A stretch of DNA of 64,000 bases from Cellulomonas shaoxiangyii. Its GTDB lineage: Bacteria > Actinomycetota > Actinomycetes > Actinomycetales > Cellulomonadaceae. Position numbers and translations under genes: made by a program. Location: positions 1,116,001-1,180,000 of the forward strand of contig NZ_CP039291.1 in the NCBI RefSeq assembly GCF_004798685.1, given 5' to 3'. Shown here in pieces: positions 11,701 to 20,340 of the stretch. The stretch's first letter is position 1; each line of letters begins with the position of its first letter. The notes beneath the pieces were generated by a model. The model saw nothing but the letters and a program-made list of their open reading frames with translations, was not told where the DNA came from and did not search any database.

Positions 11701-12054
11701 CTCAAGACGGGGTCGCGCGTGCCGACGACCGCGCAGGCCGCCGACCACCCGCAGCTCGGCGCCTACCAGCTCGCGGTGGACGCCGGTGCGGTGCCGGGGC
11801 TGCCGGCGGGCACGGTCAGCACCGGCGCGCACCTGGTCTACCTCTCCCAGGGCTCGCAGAAGCCGACGGAGCGCCGCCAGGCGTCGCTCGGTCCCGAGAC
11901 GGACGGCCCGAGCTGGGCGCGCGCGCTCGTCGACGAGGTCGCCGACCGCATGGCCGCCTCGGCGTTCGAGGCGCGCACCAACGAGCTGTGCGACCGCTGC
12001 CCCGTCCGGCGGGCGTGCCCGCTGCGCGGCGAGGGTGGGCAGGTGGTCGCGTGA
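8704..12054 (+). CDS. adnA: AdnA-like helicase-nuclease subunit
   Basis: 1116 residues from GTG 8704. The N-terminal UvrD-like ATPase has a degenerate motif I, TGAPGTGRTT (50-59), with Arg56 where Lys is usual, and a changed motif II, VVVDDHQ (264-270), in place of DExQ. Motif VI (FTVAVSRARTHLLVTAV) is better preserved. The C-terminal RecB-type nuclease domain has the VVDLKTGS catalytic motif and four cysteines placed to hold an iron-sulfur cluster: C841, then C1096, C1099 and C1105 (CDRCPVRRAC). AdnA pairs with AdnB to resect double-strand DNA ends. It overlaps adnB (12051-12054). The motor lesion suggests it is the non-motor partner; the nuclease looks intact. Confidence 0.9.
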   Translation: MTTAATTRLVPPPTVRAHAAGPAAPLLDPVQRDVVARVAAGTDPVLLVTGAPGTGRTTVALEAAAAAVEAGLAPDDVLVLAASRRAAGDLRDRLAVRLGRTSGRPLVQTAAAVAFAVLRARAGALGEPPPVLVSGPEQDRALAELLAGHAAGEVPGPVWPAGVPAEARTARAFRDELRDLLMRAAERGLAPPDLAALGRRHGRPAWVAAAALYAEYLDVMALAAGTPDAGERLDPAVVVDAAVAALRGWDDEVPGVPCPQRRLVVVDDHQESTAATARLLRAFLDRGARLLLLGDPDVAVQTFRGADPSLVARATADGTGTGELGARQVVLPTVWRQTPALRAVTARLTERIGAVGTAAHRRATTPAGRPDGPAPRVAVLPSGAQEAAWVAHELRTAHLRRGVPWDEMAVVARSGARVTVLRRALAQAGVPVRVVGSDVPLREEPAVRPLLDAVRVAVGEPLDAETAARLACSPLGGLDSVGLRRVRRALRAEELAGGGGRSSDALLVEVLEAPGRAATLPPHVARPVERLAAVLDAGRQAVAAPGADVEAVLWAVWHRAGLADPWRRVALAGGAAGERVDRDLDAVLALFKAAEVFVDRNPQATPGTFVEWVLAQDLPADSLAASSRAAGVSVLTPAGAAGRSWDVVAVVGVQDGAWPDLRLRDSLLGAQALVDVVTGRASAVPAGAGPATAAGGDTGAARAAVLADELRSFTVAVSRARTHLLVTAVDDQDASPSPFLDLVQPPTGDGPDPRRASAPAPLDLRGLVARLRATLERTARETGTPDAAAARTLARLARAGVPGAHPDAWFGLAAPSSTAPLWAPEDRVPVSPSRLETAQRCTLRWALESAGGTPASSALQSLGTLVHAIAQEHPTADRATLAAELDRRWPELGLGEGWPSVAARRRADAMVDRLATYLGTSGEPLLVEAPFTLETDRAVVRGSVDRVELVGRLAPDGAVPDGTVADGAVADGAVSDAAGGGAAGGDAAARERPVVRVVDLKTGSRVPTTAQAADHPQLGAYQLAVDAGAVPGLPAGTVSTGAHLVYLSQGSQKPTERRQASLGPETDGPSWARALVDEVADRMAASAFEARTNELCDRCPVRRACPLRGEGGQVVA

Positions 12055-15000
12055 GTGCCGTCCCGACCGAGGCCCCGGCGGCGCCCGGCGCCGCCCCGCC
12101 CGCGCTCTCGGCGGAGCGGATCGCGCTGCTCGTGGGCCAGCACCCGCCGACCGAGGAGCAGAGGCGCGTCATCGAGGCGCCGCTGCGCCCGTCGCTCGTC
12201 GTCGCCGGCGCGGGCTCCGGCAAGACCGAGACGATGGCCGGCCGCGTGGTGTGGCTGGTCGCGAACGGGCTCGTGGCGCCCGAGCAGGTGCTCGGGCTGA
12301 CGTTCACGCGCAAGGCCGCCGGCGAGCTCGCCGAGCGGGTGCGCCGTCGGCTGCGGGCCCTCGCACGCGCCGCCGCCCGCGAGGGGGTCGCCCTGCCGAC
12401 CGGGGCGGACGTGCTCGACGAGCTCGCGCGCCCGCACGTGTCGACCTACCACGCGTACGCGGCGAGCCTCGTCTCGGACCACGCCCTGCGGCTCGGCGTC
12501 GAGCCGGGCGCCCGGCTGCTGGGGGAGGCCGCGCAGTGGCAGCTCGCGGCGCAGGTCGTCGAGTCGTGGACCGGGGACCTCGAGACGGCGGCGGCGACGT
12601 CGACGGTCGTCGACGCGGTGCTCTCGCTCGCGGGGGCGCTGGACGAGCACCTCCTCGAGCCGGCCGAGGCGCGCGCTCGCATCGAGGCACTCGCCGCCGA
12701 CCTCGCCGCCACGCCCGTGGGCGAGGACCGCCGGGCTCCGCAGGCGCGGGCCCGCGCACTCGTCGCCTCCCTCGGCGAGCGCGCCCGCGTGCTCGACCTC
12801 GTCGCCGACTACCGGGCCCGCAAGCGCGCCTCCGACGCCCTCGACTTCGGGGACCAGGTCGCGCTCGCGGCACGGATCGCGCGCGACGCGCCCGAGGTGG
12901 GCGCCGCCGAGCGCGCCCGGTACCGCGTCGTGCTGCTCGACGAGTACCAGGACACGTCGTACGCGCAGCTCGTGCTGCTGTCGGCGCTCTTCGCCGGCGG
13001 CCACCCCGTCACGGCCGTCGGCGACCCGAACCAGTCGATCTACGGCTGGCGCGGCGCCAGCCCGGCCGGTCTGGCCCGCTTCCCGGAGATGTTCCCCGTC
13101 GTCGAGCGCGAGCCGGGACGCCGTGGTGGTGCGGCGCGCGAGCGCCGGCGTCCGGCCGACGTCGTGCAGCTGTCGACGTCCTGGCGCAACGACGTCGCGG
13201 TGCTCGCCGCGGCGAACCACGTCGCCGCGCCCCTGCGCGCCGCCGGCGCACGCGTCGACGTGCCGGAGCTGCGCGCGCGCCCCGGCGCGGGCGCGGGCAC
13301 GGTGCTCGCGGCGGTGACGGCCACGGTGGAGGAGGAGGCGGCCGCCGTGGCGGCCTTCGTGGCCGGGCAGTGGCGCCCCGCCGGCCACCCCGGGGGGCGT
13401 CGCACGGCCGCGGTGCTCTGCCGCAAGCGCTCGCAGTTCGAGCCGTTGCGCCGAGCGCTGCGCGCCGAGGGGCTGCCGGTCGAGGTCGTCGGACTGGGCG
13501 GACTGCTCGCCGCACCGGAGGTGGTCGACCTCGTCGCGGTGCTGCAGGCGGCCCACGACCCGACGCGCGGTGACGCGCTCGTGCGGCTGCTCACCGGTGC
13601 ACGCACGCGCCTGGGTGCCGCCGACCTGCACGCGCTCGGCGACTGGGCGCGGCAGGGTGCCCGCACGCACGGCGTCCGCGACCCCCGCGGCGGGGGCGTC
13701 CAGGCGGACGTCGTCGACGAGCGCAGCCTCGTCGACGCGCTCGACGACCTGCCGCGGGAGGGCTGGCGGAGCCCCGCGGGCCGGTCCCTCACCCCGGTGG
13801 GGCGGCGCCGCCTGCGCGACCTGGCCGGCGTGCTGCGGGCGGTGCGCACGCACCAGGGCCTGTCGCTGCCCGAGCTCGTGAACGAGGCGGAGCGGCTGAT
13901 CGGCCTCGACATCGAGGTGCAGGCGCGTCCGGATGCGGACGCCGGCCGGGCCCGCGCGAACCTCGACGCCTTCGCGGACGTCGTCGCGGACTTCGCCCGC
14001 GGCGCGGACCGGCCGAGCCTGGGCGCGCTGCTCGCGTGGCTCGAGGCCGCCGACGCCCGCGAGGACGGGCTGGAGCTGCCCGTGACGGAGCCCGACCCGG
14101 ACGCCGTGCAGCTCATGACGGTGCACGCCTCGAAGGGCCTGGAGTGGGACGTCGTCGCGGTCGCGGGGATGGTCGACGGCGGGCTGCCGGCCACGCCGAT
14201 GCTCGGCGCCGACGGGCCCAAGGACTCGGGCTGGCTCACCGGGCTGGGCGTCCTGCCGTACCCGCTGCGCGGCGACGCCGAGGACCTGCCGCGCCTCGAG
14301 TGCGCCGGCGCGGCCGACGCCAAGGACCTGCACGAGCGGATCGTGCGGTTCACCCACGACGCGGGCGAGCACGAGGTCGCGGAGGAGCGGCGGCTCGCGT
14401 ACGTCGCGGTCACGCGGGCGCGCGACCGCCTGCTGCTCACCGCCGCGCGGTGGGCCGACGCCAAGTCGCCGCGCCGCGTCTCCCCGTTCCTGTCCGACCT
14501 CGTCGACGCGGGTCTCGCGCTCGTGCAGGAGTGGGCCGACGAGCCCGCGCCCGACGAGACGAACCCGCGGGCCGCGCTCGTCGAGACGGCCGTGTGGCCG
14601 GCGGACCCGTTCGCGCGGGACGGCGCCGCACCGCGCCGGCCGGCGGTCGAGGCCGCGGCCGCCTCGGTGCTCGCCGCCCTGCAGCAGCAGCCGCCGCACG
14701 ACGCGGGGGACGGGCCGGGCACGCGGGCCGCACCGTCCGGGGCCGCCGCACCGTCCCCGGCGGTGGCGCACGACGGGGACCCCGGCGCGGACCGGCCGGC
14801 CGACGACGACTGGGACGCGCTCGCGGACCGCCTCCTCGCCGAGCAGGCGGAACGGCGCGGAGGGGAGGCCCGCGTCCCGCTCCCGGCGCACCTCTCGGCC
14901 TCCTCGCTCGTCCGCCTCGACGCGGACCCCGCGGACTTCGCGCTCGGCCTGCGTCGTCCGGTCCCGCGCGAGCCGTCCCGCCAGGCGCGGCGCGGCACCG

Positions 15001-15503
15001 CGTTCCACGCCTGGGTCGAGGCCTGGTACGGCAGCGCCACCCTGGTCGACCTCGACGACCTGCCGGGCGCCGACGACGACTCCGCCCCCGTGGACGCCGA
15101 CCAGGCCGAGCTGCGGGCGGCCTTCCTGCGCACGCCCTGGGCGCACCGGACGCCGGTCGCGGTCGAGGTGGACGTCGAGACGACGGTGGGCGGCTACGTG
15201 CTGCGGTCGCGCATCGACGCCGTGTTCGCCGACCCCGACCGCCCGGACGAGCCGGGCGCCGTCGTCGTCGTCGACTGGAAGACCGGCGCGCCGCCGCCGG
15301 ACCGTGCGGAACGCGAGTCGCGTGCGCTGCAGCTCGCCGTGTACCGGCTCGCGTGGGCCCGCTGGACGCGCACCGACCCGGCTCTCGTGCGTGCCGCCTT
15401 CTGCTACGTCGGCGCGGGCGTGACGGTGGCGCCCGACCGGCTGCCCGACGAGGACGAGATCGCCGCCCTGCTGGCGGCGGCCGCGCCGGTGCCGGGCGCG
15501 TGA
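12051..15503 (+). CDS. adnB: AdnB-like lead motor and nuclease subunit
   Basis: 1150 residues from GTG 12051, overlapping the adnA stop. Motifs of superfamily 1A helicases are intact: motif I AGAGSGKTET (52-61, K58), Ia LTFTRKAAGEL, motif II LLDEYQDTS with D297/E298, III VGDPNQSIYGWRGA, IV ATSWRN-like LSTSWRND, V LMTVHASKGLEWD, VI YVAVTRARDRLLL. A C-terminal RecB-like nuclease carries VVVVDWKTG with D1075 and K1077. With AdnA it forms the heterodimeric ATP-driven machine that resects DNA breaks in actinobacteria in place of RecBCD. An acidic, low-complexity linker lies at about 855-930, between the motor and the nuclease. The overlap implies coupled translation and fixed stoichiometry. Confidence 0.94.
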   Translation: MSAVPTEAPAAPGAAPPALSAERIALLVGQHPPTEEQRRVIEAPLRPSLVVAGAGSGKTETMAGRVVWLVANGLVAPEQVLGLTFTRKAAGELAERVRRRLRALARAAAREGVALPTGADVLDELARPHVSTYHAYAASLVSDHALRLGVEPGARLLGEAAQWQLAAQVVESWTGDLETAAATSTVVDAVLSLAGALDEHLLEPAEARARIEALAADLAATPVGEDRRAPQARARALVASLGERARVLDLVADYRARKRASDALDFGDQVALAARIARDAPEVGAAERARYRVVLLDEYQDTSYAQLVLLSALFAGGHPVTAVGDPNQSIYGWRGASPAGLARFPEMFPVVEREPGRRGGAARERRRPADVVQLSTSWRNDVAVLAAANHVAAPLRAAGARVDVPELRARPGAGAGTVLAAVTATVEEEAAAVAAFVAGQWRPAGHPGGRRTAAVLCRKRSQFEPLRRALRAEGLPVEVVGLGGLLAAPEVVDLVAVLQAAHDPTRGDALVRLLTGARTRLGAADLHALGDWARQGARTHGVRDPRGGGVQADVVDERSLVDALDDLPREGWRSPAGRSLTPVGRRRLRDLAGVLRAVRTHQGLSLPELVNEAERLIGLDIEVQARPDADAGRARANLDAFADVVADFARGADRPSLGALLAWLEAADAREDGLELPVTEPDPDAVQLMTVHASKGLEWDVVAVAGMVDGGLPATPMLGADGPKDSGWLTGLGVLPYPLRGDAEDLPRLECAGAADAKDLHERIVRFTHDAGEHEVAEERRLAYVAVTRARDRLLLTAARWADAKSPRRVSPFLSDLVDAGLALVQEWADEPAPDETNPRAALVETAVWPADPFARDGAAPRRPAVEAAAASVLAALQQQPPHDAGDGPGTRAAPSGAAAPSPAVAHDGDPGADRPADDDWDALADRLLAEQAERRGGEARVPLPAHLSASSLVRLDADPADFALGLRRPVPREPSRQARRGTAFHAWVEAWYGSATLVDLDDLPGADDDSAPVDADQAELRAAFLRTPWAHRTPVAVEVDVETTVGGYVLRSRIDAVFADPDRPDEPGAVVVVDWKTGAPPPDRAERESRALQLAVYRLAWARWTRTDPALVRAAFCYVGAGVTVAPDRLPDEDEIAALLAAAAPVPGA

Positions 15504-15525
15504 GCGCCGGGTGGTGCGGTGCGCG

Positions 15526-16464
15526 TCAGAGGGCCGCGGTCGCCTCGTCGTCGACGCGCGTGTGCTCGTCGAGGTCGCGGAGCATCTCCACGGCGTCGTC
15601 GACGACGTCGCGGCGACCGCTGCGCACGCCGTGCAGCAGCCAGCGGGCGAGCGCCAGCTCGCCCGCGAGCATCGCCCGGTCCGCCAGGTGCGGGTCCGTC
15701 AGCTCGGTGCGCCGCAGCAGGTACGACTCGAGGATCGCGTCGACGGCATCCTCCGGCGCCGCCACCAGCAGCGCCGACAGGTCGTCCGCCGGGTCGGCGA
15801 CCATCGCACCGCCCCAGTCCAGGATGCCCGCGACGGCGCCGTCCGCGACCAGCACACGCGCGCTCGTGAGGTCGCCGTGCACGACGGTGGGCCGGAAGCG
15901 CCACAGCGCGACGTCCTCGAGCATCTCCTCCCACCGGCGCAGGAGCGTGGGCGGCACCAGCCCGGTGCGTGCCGCATCGTCGACCTCCGCCTGCCGCCGG
16001 TCGCGGTACCCCGCGGCGTCGTAGACGGGCAGGCCCGCGTCCTCGACCACGGCCGTGGGCAGCTCGTGCACGGCCGCCACGGCGCGGCCGACCGACGCGG
16101 CCAGGCCGGGACCCGAGCGCAACGTCTCGAGCCGCAGCGGCCGGCCGACGACCTCGCGGTGGACGCAGGCGCGACCACCCTCGGGCAGGTGCGCGAAGCC
16201 GACCGGCCGGGGCACGACGAACGGCAGGCGACCCTCGTCGACGTGCGGTGCGAGCGCCTCGAGCAGCGCGACCTCGGCCTCGAGCGCCGCCCCGGCCCCC
16301 GCGTGCTGCGGCGCACGCACGACCCACCGCCGACGGACGGAGTCCACGACGACCGCGACGTCGAAGTCGCTGCCCGTGGTGGCGGGGCGGCGGACGTCGT
16401 ACGCGTCGAGGCCGGGGATCGCGACGGTCGCGAGGGCGGCGAGGGCGAGGGGCGAACGGCTCAC
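15526..16464 (-). CDS. Phosphotransferase, macrolide kinase-like fold
   Basis: 312 residues from GTG 16464. Aminoglycoside/macrolide phosphotransferase features are visible: an N-lobe around GSDFDVAVVVDS and RWVVRAPQHAGAGAALEAEVALLEAL, the catalytic loop VVHGDLTSARVLV and the metal-binding ILDWGGAMVADPADDLSALL. This layout resembles macrolide 2'-phosphotransferases. The usual Asn after the HGD loop is replaced (SAR instead of xxN), a variation also known in Mph-type loops with GH. It could be a resistance enzyme, or a housekeeping small-molecule kinase, since related genes sit between adnB and nudC in other actinomycetes as I recall. The substrate is not determined by sequence. It is convergent with adnB. 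Confidence 0.75.
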   Translation of the reverse strand: MSRSPLALAALATVAIPGLDAYDVRRPATTGSDFDVAVVVDSVRRRWVVRAPQHAGAGAALEAEVALLEALAPHVDEGRLPFVVPRPVGFAHLPEGGRACVHREVVGRPLRLETLRSGPGLAASVGRAVAAVHELPTAVVEDAGLPVYDAAGYRDRRQAEVDDAARTGLVPPTLLRRWEEMLEDVALWRFRPTVVHGDLTSARVLVADGAVAGILDWGGAMVADPADDLSALLVAAPEDAVDAILESYLLRRTELTDPHLADRAMLAGELALARWLLHGVRSGRRDVVDDAVEMLRDLDEHTRVDDEATAAL

Positions 16465-16670
16465 GTCTGCCAGCGTAGGTCGGCGGGGCCCGTCGGCCGT
16501 GGCGGTGCCCGGGCGTGTTGGGCGTCCGATTCGTCCGACGCGGGCCTCGCCGTGGACGCCGGGTGGACGCCGGGTGCGCGGCGGCCGGCGCCGCTCGGGC
16601 ACCGCGAGGGTCGTGGGAGCCGCCCCGGGGCGGCCGGGCGGCCGTCGGGGCCGCCGCGTAGCGTGACCGC

Positions 16671-17678
16671 GTGAACCCCGAGCTCCTCGTCGACCTCCCG
16701 CTCGCGCGCAGCCGCACCGACCGTGCGGCACTCCTGCGTGCGGAGCCCGAGGCGGTGCCGGCCGCGCTCGCCGACCCGCGCACGCGCGTGCTCGTGGTGC
16801 GGGACGGCGGCATCCGCACCGACGGGCCCGCGGGCGTGCGCTGGTACACGGTCGCCGACGTGCGCGCCGAGGCCGAGGCGGTGCTGGGGGTCGACGCCGT
16901 GCCCCTCGACGCCTGGCTGCTGCTGGGGGCGGAGGACGACGGCGCACGCGTCCTCGCGCTGCGCCTGCCGGACCACGCTCCGGTGCCGGCGGGTACGGGG
17001 CCGGCGGACGCAGCGGTGCACGCCCCGGCGGGCGCGACACGCGCCGGCGGCGCGGCGGGCACCGGCGACGGGTGGGCCTCGTTGCGCGTCGTCGGCGCCG
17101 CGCTCGACGCCCGGGACGCGGGCCTGGCCACGACCGCGGTGGCTCTCGACGCGTGGCACGACCGCCACCCGCGGTGCCCGCGCTGCGGGGCGCCGACCCG
17201 CGTCGCGCAGGCCGGCTGGTCCCGGGTCTGCGACGTCGACGGCTCCGAGCACTACCCGCGCACCGACCCCGCCGTGATCATGGCGGTCGTGGACGACGCG
17301 GACCGGCTCCTGCTCGGGCACGCCGCCACGTGGCCGGAGGGCCGCTACTCGACCCTCGCGGGGTTCGTGGAGGCGGGCGAGTCCGCCGAGCAGGCGGTGC
17401 GTCGCGAGGTGCGCGAGGAGACCGACGTCGTCGTGGACCGGGTCGAGTACCGGGGCAGCCAGCCGTGGCCGTTCCCGGGTTCGCTGATGCTCGGGTACCG
17501 CGCGCACGCGGTCCGCACGAACGTCACCGTCGACGGGCAGGAGGTGACCGCGGCGCGCTGGTACACCCGCGCCGAGCTCACCGCGGCGGTCCGCGCGGGG
17601 ACGCTCCTGCTGCCGGGGCGTGCGTCCATCGCGCGTGCGCTCGTCGAGGAGTGGTTCGGCGGGCGCATCGAGGCCTGA
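16671..17678 (+). CDS. nudC: NAD(H) pyrophosphatase NudC
   Basis: 335 residues from GTG 16671. The N-terminal NudC domain is followed by a zinc-ribbon region with C169-x-x-C172 and C187; the fourth Cys of the classical site is not present (VCDVDG). The Nudix box GFVEAGESAEQAVRREVREE begins at residue 231, and the NudC-specific SQPWPFPG array is at 263-270. The enzyme hydrolyses NADH to NMNH and AMP and can remove NAD caps from RNA. The segment at about 103-133 is an Ala/Gly-rich insertion. It is divergent from the phosphotransferase gene and convergent with the mycoredoxin gene, as in the mycobacterial neighbourhood. Confidence 0.93.
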   Translation: MNPELLVDLPLARSRTDRAALLRAEPEAVPAALADPRTRVLVVRDGGIRTDGPAGVRWYTVADVRAEAEAVLGVDAVPLDAWLLLGAEDDGARVLALRLPDHAPVPAGTGPADAAVHAPAGATRAGGAAGTGDGWASLRVVGAALDARDAGLATTAVALDAWHDRHPRCPRCGAPTRVAQAGWSRVCDVDGSEHYPRTDPAVIMAVVDDADRLLLGHAATWPEGRYSTLAGFVEAGESAEQAVRREVREETDVVVDRVEYRGSQPWPFPGSLMLGYRAHAVRTNVTVDGQEVTAARWYTRAELTAAVRAGTLLLPGRASIARALVEEWFGGRIEA

Positions 17679-17727
17679 GGCCGGCGCGGCTCGCCGCAGC
17701 GCGTGCTCCGGCCGCGTCCGGGAGACG

Positions 17728-17988
17728 TCAGGCGGCGAGCCGCGCCTTGACCTCCGCGAGCGACGGGTTCGTGGCGGCGGAGCCGTCGGGGAACACGACG
17801 GTCGGCACGGTCTGGTTGCCGCCGTTCACGGACTCGACGAACGCGGCCGCGTCCGGCTGCTGCTCGATGTCGACGACGTCGTAGGCGATGCCCGCGGCGT
17901 CCATCTGCTTCTTGAGCCGGTGGCAGTAGCCGCACCACGTCGTGGAGTACATCGTCACGGTGCCCGGGGCCGGCGTCGTCTCGCTCAT
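17728..17988 (-). CDS. mrx1: Mycoredoxin-1-type glutaredoxin
   Basis: 86 residues from ATG 17988. The active site WCGYC (C19, C22) sits after the first beta strand, the cis-proline TVP is at 60-62, and the fold ends GSAATNPSLAEVKARLAA. CGYC rather than CPYC is typical of mycoredoxins, which reduce mycothiol mixed disulfides on proteins in the actinobacterial cytoplasm. An upstream in-frame start (18096) would add only an Arg/Ala-rich stretch. The gene lies between nudC and uvrD2, the same order as mycobacterial Rv3199c-Rv3198A-Rv3198c. Confidence 0.92.
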   Translation of the reverse strand: MSETTPAPGTVTMYSTTWCGYCHRLKKQMDAAGIAYDVVDIEQQPDAAAFVESVNGGNQTVPTVVFPDGSAATNPSLAEVKARLAA

Positions 17989-18143
17989 GACGGCAGCGTG
18001 CCACGTGCCGCCGACGTGCGCCGGGCCGGCCGCCGCGCTCGTCCTCGCGCGCGGCGGCCGGCCCGGGCGGCGCCGACGTTCGGCGGTTCTCGTCACCCTG
18101 GGGGCGTCCGTCGCTGTCGGTGGGGGCTGCGAGACTGGGGCCG

Positions 18144-20219
18144 ATGTCCGCCGACTCCCTCCTCGACGCGCTGGACCCCGAGCAGCGGGCGGTCGCCACC
18201 GCCCTCACGGGGCCCGTCTGCGTGCTCGCCGGCGCGGGCACCGGCAAGACGCGGGCCATCACGCACCGCATCGCCTACGGCGTGCGCACCGGCGTGTACC
18301 GGCCCGCCTCCGTGCTCGCCGTGACGTTCACGGCGCGCGCGGCGGGGGAGATGCGGGTGCGTCTGCGCGATCTGGGAGCCGATGGCGTGCAGGCCCGCAC
18401 GTTCCACGCGGCCGCGCTGCGGCAGCTGGGGCACTTCTGGCCGCGGGTCGTCGGCGGTGCGCCGCCACGGCTGCTGGAGCAGAAGGCGCCGATCGTCGCC
18501 GAGGCGGGGCGCCGGGTCGGCGTCGCGGTGGACCGCGTGTCGGTGCGCGACCTGTCGAGCGAGATCGAGTGGGCCAAAGTCTCGCTCGTCACCGCGGACG
18601 ACTACCAGCGTGCCGCCGAGGCCGTGCGCCGGCCGACTCCGGCCGGTCAGGAGCCGCAGGCGGTCGCGCGCCTGCTGACGGCCTACGAGGACGTCAAGGC
18701 GGAGCGCGGTGTCATCGACTTCGAGGACGTGCTGCTGCTGCTCGCGGCGATGCTCGCCCAGCGCGGCGAGGTCGCCGACGAGGTCCGCACGCAGTACCGC
18801 CACCTCGTCGTCGACGAGTACCAGGACGTCAGCCCGCTGCAGCAGCACCTGCTCGACCAGTGGCTCGGCGGTCGGCACGACCTGTGCGTCGTGGGCGACC
18901 CCAGCCAGACCATCTACTCGTTCGCGGGCGCCTCGCCGCACCACCTGCTGACGTTCACGCGGCAGCACCCGCGCGCGACCGTGGTGCGGCTGGTGCGGGA
19001 CTACCGCTCGACGCCGCAGGTGGTGGGCCTCGCGAACCGCGTGCTGACGGCGACCCGCCGTCCCGGCGACCCGCAGCCGCTGCACCTGGTCGCGCAGCAG
19101 CCCGACGGCCCGCCCGTCCGCTTCACGGCGTACGACGACGACGACGCGGAGGCCGCGGGCGTCGCGGCGCGCGCGGCGCGGCTGGTGGCGTCGGGCGTGC
19201 CCGCCAGCGAGATCGCCGTGCTGTACCGCACCAACGTTCAGGCCGAGGCGTTCGAGCAGGCGCTGGCCGCGGCGGGGGTCGGGTACCAGGTGCGCGGCGG
19301 CCAGCGCTTCTTCTCCCGCCGGGACGTGCGGGACGCGCTCGTCCTGCTCCGCGGCGGTGCGCGCTCCGCCGACCCCGGGGTCCCGCTCGGCGAGACGACG
19401 CGGGACGTGCTGACGTCGGCCGGCTGGGCCCCGACGCCGCCGGCGGCTCGTGGTGCGGCGCGCGAGCGGTGGGACGCGATGCAGGCGCTCGTCGGCCTCG
19501 CCGACGACCTGGCCACCACGCACCCCGGGGCGAGGCTGGTGGACCTCGTCGCGGAGCTCGACGAGCGCGCGGCGGCGCAGCACGCCCCGACGGTCGACGG
19601 CGTCACGCTGGCGTCGCTGCACGCCGCGAAGGGCCTGGAGTGGGACGCCGTGTTCCTCGTGGGCCTCAGCGAGGGCCTCATGCCCATCTCGCTCGCCCAG
19701 TCGGACGCCGCCGTCGCGGAGGAGCGCCGCCTGCTGTACGTCGGCGTGACGCGTGCGCGCCGGCACCTGGAGCTGTCGTACGCCGGGGCGCGCACGCCGG
19801 GGTCGCGCGCGAACCGCCGGCGCTCGCGGTTCCTCGACGGCCTGTGGTCGGGCGAGGGCGGACGCGGTGCCCGCGCCACGGTCGCCGGCGTGCGCTCGTG
19901 GGCCGCGGGGGCGACGGGTCGTCCCGCCACGGGGACCGGCGCCGACGCCGGGGCGCCCGGTGCCCCGGACCCCGCCGTGCTCGACCGGCTGCGCGCCTGG
20001 CGCGCGGGGGTGGCCGCCGACCGCGGCGTGCCGGCGTTCCGGGTGCTGCCCGACGTGGCCCTCGAGGCCGTGGCGTCCGCCATGCCGACGGGCCCCGCGG
20101 AGCTGCAGCACGTGCACGGCCTCGGTCAGACGCGCCTGCGCGAGTACGGCCCCGAGCTGCTGCGCGTGGTCGCGGGCGCGGACGTCCTCGCCGGGCGCGG
20201 TCGTCCGCCGCGTCGCTGA
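18144..20219 (+). CDS. uvrD2: ATP-dependent DNA helicase UvrD2
   Basis: 691 residues from ATG 18144. Superfamily 1A motifs: motif I LAGAGTGKTRAI, Ia AVTFTARAAGEMRVRL, motif II VVDEYQDVSPLQQ, III VGDPSQTIYSFAGASP, V LASLHAAKGLEWDAVFL, VI LYVGVTRARRHLELSY. The C-terminus (about 620-690) is an HRDC domain: VLDRLRAWRAGVAADRGVPAFRVLPDVALEAV followed by GLGQTRLREYG. It translocates 3'-5' on single-stranded DNA. The tetracysteine (CxxC...CxxC) block described for mycobacterial UvrD2 between motor and HRDC is absent: this linker is Arg/Gly/Ala-rich and has no Cys. It is upstream of, and in the same direction as, whiB7. Confidence 0.93.
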   Translation: MSADSLLDALDPEQRAVATALTGPVCVLAGAGTGKTRAITHRIAYGVRTGVYRPASVLAVTFTARAAGEMRVRLRDLGADGVQARTFHAAALRQLGHFWPRVVGGAPPRLLEQKAPIVAEAGRRVGVAVDRVSVRDLSSEIEWAKVSLVTADDYQRAAEAVRRPTPAGQEPQAVARLLTAYEDVKAERGVIDFEDVLLLLAAMLAQRGEVADEVRTQYRHLVVDEYQDVSPLQQHLLDQWLGGRHDLCVVGDPSQTIYSFAGASPHHLLTFTRQHPRATVVRLVRDYRSTPQVVGLANRVLTATRRPGDPQPLHLVAQQPDGPPVRFTAYDDDDAEAAGVAARAARLVASGVPASEIAVLYRTNVQAEAFEQALAAAGVGYQVRGGQRFFSRRDVRDALVLLRGGARSADPGVPLGETTRDVLTSAGWAPTPPAARGAARERWDAMQALVGLADDLATTHPGARLVDLVAELDERAAAQHAPTVDGVTLASLHAAKGLEWDAVFLVGLSEGLMPISLAQSDAAVAEERRLLYVGVTRARRHLELSYAGARTPGSRANRRRSRFLDGLWSGEGGRGARATVAGVRSWAAGATGRPATGTGADAGAPGAPDPAVLDRLRAWRAGVAADRGVPAFRVLPDVALEAVASAMPTGPAELQHVHGLGQTRLREYGPELLRVVAGADVLAGRGRPPRR

Positions 20220-20340
20220 GCGCCCGACGGGGTGCCGCCCGGCGGCTGCGACACCGCGCCCGGGGGGGACGACACGGCCGAGGACGGGCATTCCCGGCGC
20301 GCGACGCAGGGTCCTCGGAACTTCTTCCGGCGAACTGCGG

